A stretch of DNA of 64,000 nucleotides, from positions 930,001 to 994,000 of the forward strand of contig JAPEUQ010000009.1 of the NCBI GenBank assembly GCA_027946365.1, read 5' to 3'. Positions within the stretch are counted from its first letter, which is position 1. Each line of letters starts with the position of its first letter. The notes below the pieces were generated by a model that saw nothing but the letters and a program-made list of their open reading frames with translations, was not told where the DNA came from and did no database searches. This document shows, one piece after another, positions 33,817 through 46,024 of the stretch. Both the position numbers and the translations under genes were made by a program. The stretch is from Kalmusia sp. IMI 367209 (taxonomy: Eukaryota; Ascomycota; Dothideomycetes; Pleosporales; Didymosphaeriaceae).

Positions 33817-34791
33817 ATGCCTTCTTCAAACTTTTTTCTCAGCGCTGCTGCGCTCGCCCACTTGGCTGCCGCCTACACCCAGGTGAACCTTCCGGCACCT
33901 TTCATGACCAAGAACATCGACCCGATCGTTTTCCCCGGTTCCTATGACAAGAGCCATTTGCACTCCATCTTCGGCTCTGATGGCGTCACTGCTTCGACTA
34001 CTGCCTCTTCTGAGCTCCAGAGCGGCTGCACGAATGCCGACAACCCCAACGATCTGTCCGCCTACTGGGTCCCCACGCCTCTTTTCACCACTGATGGAGG
34101 AGCCACCTACAATCCTGTCGGCATCTCTCGTTTCTCCGCCTACTACAACCTCGGCGAGACTGAGGCCGAAGTCGCAATCCCACAGAACCTGAAAATGGTC
34201 GCGGGCAAAGCGACTGCGACCACCCAAGACGCAATGGACGCAAACGCGAAGAGCGAGTGGTTCTGCGAAGGCGACGCATCCAGCGGCCTCGACGCCAACG
34301 GTTTCCCCACCAAGTCATGCAGCACGCATCTCCAGCAACTGCTCTACTTCCCGCAGTGCGTCAACGAGGAGACGCTCGAGACGGGCTACAAGGCCCGCTC
34401 ATACGGCACTGCCAACTGGTGCCCCGAGGGCATGAAGTCCATGCCGCAGCTGCGCTTCTCGATCCGCTGGGATCTGCGCAAGGTGCTGCCGAATGGATGG
34501 AGCGGCACTGCGCCGCTGAAGCTGGCCTGCGGTCCGGCATGGTGCTCGCACGGCGACTTCATCAACGGCTGGACAGAGGAGGCCGCGACAAACATGCTGG
34601 CTACCACCAAGGAGAAGCAGAAGTTCTCTAGCGTGGAAGGCTCGTTGGGATCTTCGCAGATGAGCTGCACGCCGACTGACGCTGAGCCCGACAAGGGAAC
34701 TAGCGATTACGCTGAGAGTGTCTCGATCATGAGCAAGCGGGAGGTGCCGTTCTGGGGCTGGGCTTCGAAGTCGCGCTTCGTGCGTGTGTAG
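33817..34791 (+). CDS. secreted DUF1996 domain protein
   Basis: Single exon, 324 aa, ATG 33817. MPSSNFFLSAAALAHLAAA is a signal peptide. The mature protein shows DUF1996 (PF09362) blocks: HLHSIFGSDGV, CTNADNPNDLSAYWVPTPLF, GISRFSAYYNLG, FCEGDAS, LLYFPQCV, and MPQLRFSIRWDLRKVLPNGWSG. Paired cysteines are consistent with an extracellular protein. In fungi this domain is found alone or with WSC domains in secreted proteins; its biochemical activity is not established. The gene is convergent with the GH7 cellobiohydrolase 434 bp away, but co-function is only a guess. The C-terminus lacks a WSC domain. Confidence 0.9.
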   Translation: MPSSNFFLSAAALAHLAAAYTQVNLPAPFMTKNIDPIVFPGSYDKSHLHSIFGSDGVTASTTASSELQSGCTNADNPNDLSAYWVPTPLFTTDGGATYNPVGISRFSAYYNLGETEAEVAIPQNLKMVAGKATATTQDAMDANAKSEWFCEGDASSGLDANGFPTKSCSTHLQQLLYFPQCVNEETLETGYKARSYGTANWCPEGMKSMPQLRFSIRWDLRKVLPNGWSGTAPLKLACGPAWCSHGDFINGWTEEAATNMLATTKEKQKFSSVEGSLGSSQMSCTPTDAEPDKGTSDYAESVSIMSKREVPFWGWASKSRFVRV

Positions 34792-35225
34792 AGTTGTAGT
34801 TTATATGGGGGGGTCTTGGATGCTGAGAGACGCATCTTTGCATGTTGCATATTCGCTGTAAATACCTTCTGTACTTGATGTACATAGCTGGATAGAAATA
34901 CCAATCATTTCATCCTCACGAATTATCCCGTCAAAGTGTGGAGATTAACTAAGCTTCCCGACGCGCGGCACGCGAAGGAAGGGGCATACTACTCTTCGGG
35001 AACCGTTGCGGGGGGCCTAGTGCTGTACCTGTTGGTTTGCGATCACACAGTAAAGAGCTATCACTTGTGATGGGCAAATATTTACGATTGAGCGACAGTC
35101 TTGATGAGCTGAGTCTTAACGAAAAGAGCGACAATGTAGCCAGATATCAACCACAACGCGAGCAGCAGCAATCGACTCAAGCCACCTCACTTTCGATATA
35201 TACAAATACTCCGACGGCCTAACAT
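34792..35225. other. convergent 3' intergenic region
   Basis: Spacer between the 3' ends of the DUF1996 and GH7 genes. Nothing further supported. Confidence 0.5.
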
Positions 35226-36894
35226 CTAAGTGCCAGAGGGCTGGGCAAAGGTCGAACCGACCGGGCCGAACTTGATGTTGGAGAACGATACCTGAGCATT
35301 CGGGCTGTTCTTCTCCACATCAGCTGGGACACCGGAAGAGGTCGAGCAGGTGCCTCGTGCGACGCCGGGGGTGCTAGCGGACTTGTCGGTAGGGTAGTTG
35401 CTGTCAAGCCACAACATGTTGGCGTAGTGGTCATCCCACAAGCTCATGACAAGCACCATACCCGCGCCACCAGCGCGACCCATGCTCGCTTCATGCGGAG
35501 TTAGTAAACGGTTCATTGCAAGTCTGATGGAAGGATCTTACCCATGCCGCCATGCTCGTTGAAGGGGTATCGTTCCTCGGCGAAAGCCTTCTCTTCGGCG
35601 TTGCACCACGCCTGGGTAATGGAGTTACCAGTCAAGCCGCTCACTGTGGGCTGGGGGTTGGCGATGACCTTTCCACCCTGGACGTAGAAGCGCTTGATTT
35701 CTGAGATAGTGCTTCCCGAACCCAAGAACTGGGTTACAACAGTGAACTTGGAGTTCGTGTTGACTGTCTTGCCTGGGCCGTAGAAGTCCTTGACACCGAC
35801 ACGGTATGGGTTGAAGTCGCAACCGTTCGCGTCACAATTTCCGGCGTATCTGTCAGCCGAGTAAGTGCCACCGCAGTTGCTGTCTGTGCAGACTGCGTAG
35901 GATTCGGGGCTGCAAGAATGCGGTGTGACAGCTGTGGAGATGGAGTTGGCCTCCCACACGTCCATTTCGGCGCTGTTCTGTTTTAGCCAATGGAAATTGT
36001 GATTCAAAGATCGAGTGATACATACCAGCAAGCGCCTTTCTTTCCAACACCGGCGTTTGCGTCGTTGGTAGAAGGCACCCAGCCCTCAGCATTAGCCTCG
36101 AGAAACGTTAGCACGTGGTGTTGTCAACCAGGGACAATGCATACCGCTCCACCGACGAACTTCAAGTCACGAGCGCACTGGGCGTCGCAGTATCCTAATC
36201 CAATCAGCGAATTTTCCGTATCTGTTCAAGGACGGTGAAGCCGTACCAGTGCCGTACTTAGCGCCTGGGGTACCTTGTCCCTTTTGCGGCATGGAAACAA
36301 AGTAGAGCGCTCCATTGAGACCACAAGGCAATTGTGAAAGATCAACATCGAAGGAAAATTCATTTCCAGGAAGTTTGAACAATTGATAGTTGCTCGTGTC
36401 CTGCAACAGATATGTGCGCGAGCCGATATTGGTCGAATACGTGCCCTTGGTGACGAACTTCAGGGTCAAAGCATTACTCGAAGTCGTGATACCATAGGTA
36501 CCTAGACGCAAACTTAGATCAACAGATTCGGCTTGAGATAGCCCATGCATTCAAAGGAGCAAAAGGGTATGGTGTCGGCTAACGTACCACTGTAATCAGC
36601 ACCGTCCATGACGCAGTTCGTATCGCAGGCTGAATTGGTCGCACATAGGGACGAGTCCCAAGTGTTGCCGGTGTAGCAGTTCGTGGTTCCACTGGTGGTA
36701 TGAAGCCAGCGCCAGTTGGAATCAACGACAATCTCTCCACTGACATTGGAGCAGCTGGTTCCACCCTTTCCGGTACATGTCTGCCACGTCAGCTTGGGAT
36801 GTGTCTCCGTCTGCTGAGTTCCAACTCCAAAAGCGGATACAGTAGATGCCGAGAAGAAAGCCACAAGGGCCTTCATAGCGAGAGCTGAAACCAT
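35226..36894 (-). CDS. cbh1: GH7 cellobiohydrolase / endoglucanase, no CBM
   Basis: Six exons on the minus strand (36894..36588, 36501..36247, 36194..36145, 36096..36026, 35972..35542, 35488..35226) all splice in phase to 458 aa. The N-terminal [15 protein letters not shown] is the signal peptide. GH7 landmarks: [46 protein letters not shown], the catalytic AEMDVWEAN (Glu nucleophile, Asp, Glu acid/base), HSCSP, and [20 protein letters not shown]. It hydrolyses crystalline or amorphous cellulose from the reducing end. The protein stops at [10 protein letters not shown] and has no linker or CBM1, so it acts as a catalytic core only. Whether it is exo- or endo-acting cannot be fixed here. Confidence 0.95.
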
Positions 36895-39286
36895 AATGAA
36901 GGGAGGTCCTGTGACTCAGAAGATCTGTTTGACCGTGGCCTCTTCGTTGTAGGGGAGGCTGCCCCCTTTTATGCGCTCCATCATCTCTTCCACTTTCGCC
37001 GCTTGAGAGTACATGACTCCATCGCAAATTGCTTTCGAATCTGTAACACGGCTAACAATGTTGACTTTGGTGACAGGGTCACCGGGTAGCAGTGACGTCG
37101 GGCCGTTCAAGGAATATTTTCCATCCATTCGAAGTGAGATCCTATAAAGCAATCGTGCACTACACCATCCCTCCTCCTCATCCTCGTTCCTGCTTCGAAG
37201 TGAGCGTGCATGTTCGAAAAGGGAGAGGTGACCGAGACGGCGCTAAGATGAAGATATTCCGATAGAAGAAACCGAACCTTATGCATAACCTAGTGCAGCA
37301 TCCCACCAACCAGGGAATGCAAATGAATGGAACACAAGATCTACGACAAATAGATTGTTTCCAAACCCGGTTCACGATGGAATAAAACTTTTTCCGACGA
37401 CACTAGTGATCTAGTATCGGTGTTCTGGTTGGATTCGCCAAGCCCCTGTCGATGCGGGGATATATAAAACCCCAGGATGTGAATAAAGTAAATGCGGGGA
37501 AAATACATTTTGGGAAGCAACTAGTGTCTTTGAGTATTGCTCTCACGCCAGAAGCATGCTCAGAGTCGTACAACGCGAAATCGCCGTCGGAGGCTGAATC
37601 GCACGAGTGAGAGATGCTGTTGTGCAATCTGAGCATATTAGAGAAGGATATGATCGACACAGCGTGACCCGGTTTCCACAATTCTAGAAGATTGATAAAT
37701 GTGCTGACCTGCGCCCGACTGTCCGGTTCACTGCTGTGCCAGGCGTTGTAGTGGGCATGCCTTCTGGCTTGGTGATAGTGTTGTTTCGATAGCCCATTTG
37801 ATTCCAATTTGATGCCCGGTATCATCCGGATCTCTTGCTGCCACAAAGGGTAGCGGAGAGAAGTTGAGCTGATCGTAAGTGAGAAGAGAAATTATGCGCG
37901 GGAAGCGGGGGTGAGAGTGTACCGTAGGAGCAACGATGTAGAAGTACCAAACACAGGCGATGGAAAACCAATTCGGAAAGCTCTGTAGCTGACAGTCTTT
38001 TGATAACATACCTTGGTATTGTCTATCCTATGGCAATACGCCAGATCGGATCGAAGTCAGCACAGGTGCAGTACCCTACATTCTCGCTCGTCATCATGGG
38101 GAGTAAAATGACTCCCCTACGAGGATCGAAACAGGAGACTGATTGGAGCATTAGATAATGTTATTAGATTGGACGTGATCCTTGCTCGACAGCTCACCAA
38201 GACCGTTAGCTAACGGTATTGGTGGTCACGAGAGGCTGTCCAGAAATGAGTCGTCGTCATCGCGTGCTTCCACCGTTAGGATGGTGGTGCATTGCCATAT
38301 GCTCATCTCTCCGGCTTTTTGGTGCGAACAGTAGTCATTGGGAGGTAGTAGAGATTAATGTATGCCTGATTATGTTGTCATGTCTGAAAATGGTTGGACC
38401 TTTTGGATCTTTGAACGAATAGCGGATTTCAAAAGCGTCGGAGAAGCCCATTGGTTCCTGGAATACACAGATGTCAATGCTCACATAAATTTGATTGTAG
38501 GATGAATGAACGACTTACTCTGTGTCAAGGAACTTGCCGTACTCTATACCACATCTAGACCACGAAGAATGTTGAACGGGCATGCCAGAAATGTAGCAGA
38601 GTTGCGAAAGGACTAGATTGAGAAGATACAGAAAGTAAGCGTCGTTCATTCGCAGCAGCGTTGAACGCGTAACATGAGACTTTGGAAGGATTCGTCGTAT
38701 GTAGCCAAGAACCTCCTATACGCCGGTCTTCTCGCGACCATGACGAATATGGGTTTGGGAAATGTCATCAGGGGCGCAGCTACCGCATTGCTTTCTCTTT
38801 CAGGTTCGAGATCTTTGCGAGAAGTGGGATGGAAGGGGGCTTTCAGAGATGAAGACTGTAAGACGAGTCGCAGCCAGCCAACCACGGGAGGTGCCGCCAT
38901 GGACCTGATGCATTGCAGAGACTCCATAGGGCTGTGTTCAAGATGAGCTGAGATGCCCCCACAGCGTCGTGGTGGTGTTGGCAAGGCACAAGACGGAGAG
39001 TGGAGCATGTGTTGCCAGGATGCTCGTATGCACCTGGTCTTATTCGCTAAGAATACCAGATTGAGTTTAGCTCCCGTGCCTGCACCGCTCCTTCGCGTGG
39101 TCCACAGGTATCCCATTTACTGTAGCTACGAAAATGACAACGAAACTCGACACTCAGCTCTTGGAAACATAGTAGCATGGTATGCCTCTCGTGTTCATAA
39201 GTACTTTATAATCCCGTAAAGGCCCATGGCGAAACCCCTCTGGAAGCCTCTGTGTATCCTTTTGTATACTATTGACTTTCGCCAGT
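36895..39286. other. gene-poor region of 2.4 kb with a perfect hairpin
   Basis: No gene supported. Minus-strand open frames (37403..37846, 38646..39116) lack motifs and spliced partners. At 38098..38117 GGGGAGT and ACTCCCC form a perfect 7-bp stem around a 6-base loop. The left end must contain the cellulase promoter. Confidence 0.4.
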
Positions 39287-41013
39287 ATGCCTCGAAAGAA
39301 ACAGGGATTACGAAGCTATCACCACAAAACCCGGAATGGATGCATGCAGTGCAAACGAAGAAGAGTCAAGGTACGTACGAAGCCTGCGGTACAAGCCGCG
39401 CTGCATTTACGCCCGCCATCCAGCACCCGACGAAATGGATGAACATGACGGGGTTCATATATCTCAATCTCATGATTGGATCAAATGGCGCCCTCTGATC
39501 GTGATTTGTTGCTAGTATTTGGTAAGGCTGAAGTATACATCATGCTTTGCTGACGATATATAGTGTGGCATGCAGCAGCCTGTATGCGCAAACTGCACGC
39601 GAAGAAGCGAGAATTGCGAATATCCGCCTCCAATTGAGGAACAGTCGACGACTCCACCACCATTAGCAGACTGGAACCATGGTTATGTGACAGCAGAGAG
39701 TTCTTGGGCTCTTGGGCCGTCCTCTGGATATTACCATTCGGAAGGCCCTTCTGCACAATACATGGTACCGACGATGCCCCCTTCGATGCCAAATTCGATC
39801 TCGAGCATTGCCGAAAACCAGGCATTATACTGTGAGAAAACGCGCACGTTGCTCACTTCAATGATTGAAGGCTCATGGTTCTCCTCCCCCGAATGGTATA
39901 TGTGGACAACCGCTGTGTCCACATCTGCGCTAAAGTACCCGTATCTGCAGCATTGCGTACAGGCTTTGGCGTATCTGAAGCTTCACAACGACAGCGGATC
40001 GCGTGGGGCATCTCCAACGGCCTACCAACACCACCTCATGGCTTCAACCATCTTCCGAGAAGCGACACCCAACGTAGACGAGAACAATTGGCTGGCGGTG
40101 CTAGCTTTTGCTGTCATTACGCTCATCTTCCAGTTCGGGACCCAGGGTGCGTGTGATGAGGAACACTTTGATCTCCTCGAAACCCTCCAGGCTCTACGAA
40201 GCTCCATGAGAATCGAAGAAGCGGCGAGAACGTACTTTCGCAAAACACACTTTTGGAATCTTATTCTCCAACGCACGAGATTGCATAACCCTGGACCTGA
40301 TCTTGATCTAAGGTACGTGATGGTCTACATAAATCAGTCGTCCGTGGTCACCTTTTGCAGCAACACCTGATGATAGACTCCCATTTTCCTTCTGAATATT
40401 GTAGTGTTTACATGGTAAATCGATCGATTGGTTGCTGACGGAATGCAGGGCTGCAATTCATTCATTGTCCTTTGTCGTCCTCGGATCAGTGCAAGATCCA
40501 AATCAAAATGCATATGGCAGAAGAACTGCAGAGATCAACCGACACGCCTTCCATGAGTTGGAGTCTTGGGCTATATCCTGCTACGGTCAACCAAACAGAT
40601 GGGATCAATACCCCCACTGGCCGAGCAGAGTTTTTCCAGAGTTTCTCGACCTCTTGACAGCTGGCGACGATATTGCTTTACTTATTCTGATCTACTGGAC
40701 CGCTATAATGGCCAGAAGCCCAAAACGCTTTGTCAAAGTGTGGTCTGTACGAGCGGGCATGTCCGCTATTAGTCGTCTCAAAGGCAACTGGCCTCAACAT
40801 TTGGTTTGGCCCTTGCAAGTTCTGGCTCCACAAGTGGCGACCGAAGCAGAAATAAGGCAGGCTGTCCCTGTTCATGTACAGCTACCTAGCGACATGGGAG
40901 GGATGGATCTGGTACTGGTACCCACTTCGACGGTGGCTGAGGATGTACATGGAGCTTCGATGGCTCATGGGATCGAAAGTGCGGCTACATACCCTTACGC
41001 GAGGCCAATCTGA
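39287..41013 (+). CDS. Zn2Cys6 transcription factor (UPC2-like group)
   Basis: Three exons, 39287..39370, 39564..40312 and 40449..41013, give 465 aa. The zinc cluster is assembled across the first intron: GCMQCKRRRVK then CGMQQPVCANCTRRSENC, giving C-x2-C-x6-C-x6-C-x2-C-x6-C at residues about 20-47. The order KTRNGCMQCKRRRVKC and following EYPPP resemble the UPC2/sterol-uptake family. The remainder is a helical fungal regulatory region (LEYWAISCYG-type blocks are not strict; FPEFLDLLTAGDDIALLILIYWTAIMA is clear). The first intron is long (193 bp). The final 60 residues diverge from family expectation, so the 3' end may be altered by an intron or indel. Confidence 0.83.
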
Positions 41014-42047
41014 GCACGGTGCAACAGTCCAGATGATTACGGCTTCATGGAGTGTATTCTACGCTTCATCTAGTTCTCACCGTCTTCGAAGCCGTCTGTC
41101 TGTTGCTCCGATCATGGAGGGTGGCGAAGGTAGGTCTAGCGAGGCGCCGGTGGGAAAGAGTTCGACACCATGTGTGGAGATGTCATGTGAGCATACATGA
41201 CAAGGTTGCATCCCTTGTGCTTGGTCGTGCTTGGTCGCAACATGGCTGGTGGCTTGGCCGCTTGTGTCTCTTCGACGATTGGCTGGCTGATTCCGAGGTC
41301 CGTTTGCTGACGCACGTGAGGCGGCCGAACGTATCAGGCCTTCATCCTTTAGCCGCATGCGGGCTAGTTCTGACCATCATCTGTCGATTCTCACTCTACC
41401 GGGACTACGTCAATGGCTTGCCCATCCACGCTAACGGCTGCGAGGCGGCTCGAAAACGCAACACCAACCTGCGCGACCCGGCAACACGCCATACACATGG
41501 ACGGTGACTTAAGGCCGACCCAACCGCATCAAGCCTGGCAGGACGGACATCCCGAGCGCCCCTACACTGGCTCACTGCGAAGGAGCCCAAACGCTCCGGC
41601 ACTGATCTTCACTTGGAATGGTCTACTGGTCTACACAACCCCGGGTTTAAGCCCCGGATCTGAGCGCACCGTTGTGTTGATGGTGGTGATGATTAAAGAT
41701 AAAAATCGCGCTGACCGGAAGTGAGATATGGACCGCGTGGTGTGGTGCAAGGCACGACATGTTCCATTATGCATCAAACAAAGCGCTCATGGGAACCAAT
41801 AATGACCGGTCAGGTGTGGAGCACCTCAAAATTTTGGCAGGTTATCTCCGCATGGGGTATATCAGCTAGCAACAACAGTGGGTCTCCATGAACGGGGTAC
41901 TAGCGCGAATCCTGGTGTTGTCGGCCTTGCCCCAGAGCCTACCCCATACACCGGTTGGGGATTTAACATGCCTGGTTGCCCACTGTTTTTCGGTCAACCC
42001 GCTGCGTTCAATTCCTCTCATAGCTGTCGAGCCATTGCCAAGCAACC
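41014..42047. other. intergenic, no gene supported
   Basis: About 1 kb. A short palindromic CCGGGTTTAAGCCCCGG-type element occurs near 41642. Other open frames lack support. Confidence 0.45.
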
Positions 42048-44274
42048 ATGGCCGAAAAGACTGACGCAATCAGCCCGCCCCCGGCATACAACGAGAAGAC
42101 TCAGTACGATGAGAAGAAGGTAGATCAGGCGCCCGAGACGGAGCTGGTGGATGATACCGGTCGCCGCGCGTCGATTGCGCTCAACATCGTCGAGAACCCC
42201 TCTACAGGTAAGTTGGATCTTGACTTTGTTAATCACCATCACAGTGAGCATCAGTTGTGGCTAACGCATCGATAGCGCTCCTCCCGGGAAGCTGTTGTTG
42301 CTGATGCGCGCGCATATGCCGAACAGAATGGCATGCAAGAATACGCGTCGCTGTTCGGCCGGGCCGCCCTGGTTGCGCGCGATCCCAAGAGGTTCGAGAT
42401 GCTTTCCGAGCTCGAGGAGGACGAGCGCGCTGCGCTTATCTATGAGCGCGAACACAAGTGGCACGGTCCGAAGATGTTGTGGTACTCAATCGGCCTCTGT
42501 GCCATTGGAGCCGCTACGCAGGGATGGGACCAGACCGGATCGAACGGCGCCAACTTATCTTTTCCCCAAGAATTCAATATCAACGGCACAGGCCACGACG
42601 AGTGGATCGTCGGACTGATCAATTCCATCATTTTCTTGACTGCTGGGTTGATGTGAGTGCATGATTTTCGAGCCGTCCTGGCCATGTGCTGACTGAGTGA
42701 TCAGCGGTGCTTTCATTGTCGATCCTCTCAACAAATATCTTGGTCGACGAGGTGAAATTTTCGTCACAGCTCTTTGTCTTACTGCGACACCAATTGGTTC
42801 CGCTTTCGCAAAATCATGGCAAGGACTCTTCGCCGCGCGCTTTATCATGGGTATCGGCATCGGCGCAAAGAACGCGACTGTGCCTATTTACTCGGCTGAA
42901 ATGGCGCCGGCTCGCATTCGAGGTGCTCTCGTCATGTTCTGGCAGCTGTGGGTTGTCATCGGTACGAAGCTTCCCAAGGCTCCTTGGCTTCTACTAAGCA
43001 CGTGCTAAACTTTGGCGTCAGGTATTTTCTTGGGCTTCTGCGCCAACGTCATCGTCAAGGACACCGGCCGCATCGCTTGGCGTCTCCAGCTCGGCTCCGC
43101 TTTTATTCCATCCTTCATACTCTCGGAGTGGGAATCTTTTTCTGCCCCGAGTCGCCTCGTTGGCTCATGAAGAATGGCAGATATGCGCAAGCTTTCCGGT
43201 CCATGCTGAGACTCCGAGCCCACCCTATCATCGCAGCGAGAGACTACTACTACTCGTTTGTTATCTACGAAGAGGAGAAGAAGTTGGCTGCCGGCTCCAA
43301 TTACTTCAGCCGTCTTTGGGACTGCTTCACCGTACCCAGGATCAGGCGCGCTAACTATGGTGCCTCGACTGTCATGCTTGCCCAGCAAATGTGTGGTATC
43401 AACAGTAAGTGATCCATGGACGGCCCTAATGAATTTATTCTCACTCGATATAGTTATCTCCTTCTACAGCTCAAGTATTTTCGAGGATGTCGGTTACTCC
43501 GCTACCCAGGCTCTGTATGCCTCCCTTGGATACGGTGCGATTCAAGTCGTCTTCACGATCCCGACTTTGTTCTTGATTGATACCAAGGGTCGTAGGACGC
43601 TGTGCATGATTGTGAGTCTTACCACAGCCCGATATTGCTATGAAAATTTGATGGTGCTGACAGTCTCTGCTTAGACCTTCCCTCTCATGTGTATCTTCCT
43701 GCTCGCCGGTGGTTTGTCTCTGCTGAATAACGACGAAACATTGTCTAAGGGCGCTCGAATTGGACCTGTGGTCCTGTAAGTAGTCCACCAATTGCAACGT
43801 TTGCACAGAAATACTTACGCTTTCTCCAGATTCATCTATCTTTTCACCATTTGTTATTCCCTAGGAGAAGGCCCCGTCGCCTTCCAATACTCCGCCGAGG
43901 TCTTCCCCACCATCCAGCGCGAGCAGGGCATGGCCTGGGCCGTCTGCATCAACAACACCTTCGCCGGTGTCCTCTCCCTGACCTTCCCGCGTATGAAGAC
44001 CGTCATGACGCCCACGGGTGCATTTGGTTTCTACGCCGGACTCAACCTCATAGCCTGGTTCATGATCTTCTGCTTCGTCCGCGAAACGAAGCAGCTCACG
44101 CTCGAGGAGCTCGATCAAGTCTTCTCCGTGCCAACCAAGGCCTACATTGGCTACGAGCTCAAGGTGATGGTCCCGTACTGGGTCAAGCGCTGGATCCTTT
44201 TCAAGCGGAACACGCCCAAACCGGCGCCCATCATCGAGAAGGCAGACTACGTTGAGCAGGTCCCCAGCGCTTAG
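42048..44274 (+). CDS. MFS sugar transporter, frame-broken
   Basis: Seven exons by splice sites: 42048..42207, 42276..42652, 42705..42961, 43022..43404, 43454..43611, 43675..43775, 43830..44274; about 625 aa. The sugar-porter landmarks are GRRGEI after TM2, [52 protein letters not shown] and [16 protein letters not shown]. The long N-terminus ([17 protein letters not shown] ... [22 protein letters not shown]) is characteristic of one ascomycete sugar-transporter clade. A base is missing near 43121-43126: AFIPSFIL is followed by [13 protein letters not shown] in another frame. The exon 1/exon 2 junction is also out of phase by one. Otherwise intact. Substrate sugar unknown. Confidence 0.86.
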
Positions 44275-45420
44275 ACGGACTATTTTTTGTCGCTTTTCAG
44301 CCCTCGAGCTGCGATTTAGAAGGGAGGTCGTGGTAGATGGTGTGATTGCTATAGAGGCAGTCTAGAGCAAGGTTGAGAGCTGCCAATAAACATTCCGTTC
44401 GCATACCCCCTGATCCTAGATCATTACATGCCTCGTGCATGGTATATAATACAATCGAACATTCGCTTCGCATTCTTTTCGCGTACCTGTTGCTGCACTA
44501 ACTTGATGGGGCGAGATCTCACTCGGCACTCAGTCAATCCAATAGCACTTCTTACACCTCTCGTGCAGACCTATCCCGAGCAATAGATACCAACAGTGTG
44601 CACTAATGCATGCCTTCACCCTGGTTCCTGGTAGAGCTCTCGCCTGTCGCGCGAAACACGTGCAGCAGATCTACCACCACGGATCGGGGGGAGAGGACCC
44701 GCGTGGGGGACGGGGGACGATCGAGGTGGTCGTGCCATATTCTTACCGTACATTCTTAATCTTCGTCAGAAAAATAAGGTAGGATCTGCAGTGTTCAGTA
44801 GCGAGATAAGGTTTAGAGAAGATGCAAACCCGGGATTGGTACGAAGCACTGGCCATGAGTGATTGGTCTGGTAGCGTAACACTGTACAAGGATACCAGGC
44901 GTACGATTCACGCCGTGGTGTACTTATTGGAAGCTAACGCTACTTGAAGTCAAAGCGGGTGAGCGAAAAAGTGGGACACTTCGTTGACGCCGTCTTTGTA
45001 TAGATTGATTTGTGACATTGGCGTATTCAATATTAACATTGATCATATAGATTTGCTTAAATGCGATTTTTTTCACCCGCTGCGGATCAAAGTGTTTTTT
45101 CAGCTACGACACTCAGTTTGTTCATGAAATATGTTCTGGGTTGGAGATACGTCATCGTCAGCATCGCTGTTGGCAGGAACGTGTCGAACGCAGCATTTGC
45201 AATATCATACAGTGAACACGTATCTATGCAAAGCTATGCCGATCACTCAATTGGTGACAAATCACTATTTGCCTTCACTCATATGCCAGAAGTAGAGATA
45301 AAAATCGCGTTCGAAATATAGAAATATGATTTTATCATCCGTGCAGGTAAACTAAGCAGAAACGAACATATCTGCATCATCACGCTCCCGGACTTTAACC
45401 CCGTAAATAATATCAAGTGG
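44275..45420. other. intergenic, no gene supported
   Basis: About 1.1 kb without a supported gene. An 86-codon plus-strand open frame at 45061 has no protein-like motif. Confidence 0.45.
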
Positions 45421-45780
45421 ATGGACTCCCTATTTGTCTCCATGCACGCCATAAACAGCACATTCCAAAGCCTCGCACAACTCTACACCTCAGCACCGAC
45501 GTACCAGGAAATATCATCACCCAAAACCGCAACCAAGCCCCTCTTCAGAACACCGCAGAATCCGCATCCGTGGGGTGTCCCGAGATGTTGGGTCTGCGAG
45601 AAGTGCAGGAGGTTGAATCCCCCGCAGTCCGGCGTGGAACCGGCAGCGTGCCGCGCATGTGGACATTTCTGGTGCTGCACATGTTTGGAAGTTGATGGGG
45701 ACGGGAGACGGCGGATGCTCGATGCGCCTGGTGGGTTTTGGGCGTGGCACCAGTGCTATGATGTGGGCAAGCGCCGGTAA
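45421..45780 (+). CDS. small zinc-ribbon-like protein (WVCxxC family)
   Basis: Single exon, 119 aa. Residues about 55-85 hold WVCEKCRRLNPP ... ACRACGHFWCCTC, that is W-x-C-x2-C-x3-N, then C-x2-C-x-H-x2-C-x2-C, a likely zinc-binding ribbon. The N-terminal half is Ser/Thr/Pro-rich, and the C-terminus is short and basic. A second gene with the same motif order lies at 54769..55074 (minus). No function is known to me; the layout recalls single zinc-ribbon adaptor proteins. Confidence 0.6.
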   Translation: MDSLFVSMHAINSTFQSLAQLYTSAPTYQEISSPKTATKPLFRTPQNPHPWGVPRCWVCEKCRRLNPPQSGVEPAACRACGHFWCCTCLEVDGDGRRRMLDAPGGFWAWHQCYDVGKRR

Positions 45781-46024
45781 GGTACCTTGGGATTATGGAA
45801 GAAGTGGTCATTATGCTTCGCTTTGTTGGTGGGCTAGAATATAGGATAGATGTTACATGCGGGATCAAGTTACTTCTTCGTAATCTACGTGTTATCTCTT
45901 GGATCTATAATGCAAGGTATCTCCCATATTCCGCACTTCTCAACCGTTCACTTTAAGTCATCAGCCTCTTCTCTAGTGACCAACCCGACCCAAATACACA
46001 TATTTATCCATCAAAGCCAAACCC

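Noticed and set aside
38098..38140. hairpin plus TCGAAACAGG, looking like the end of a tRNA
   Set aside because: The stem is only a 7-bp hairpin and the T-arm and D-arm do not pair; kept only as a hairpin note.
38646..39116. minus-strand open frame of 156 codons
   Set aside because: No domain, splice partner or protein-like composition; lies in a gene-poor gap.
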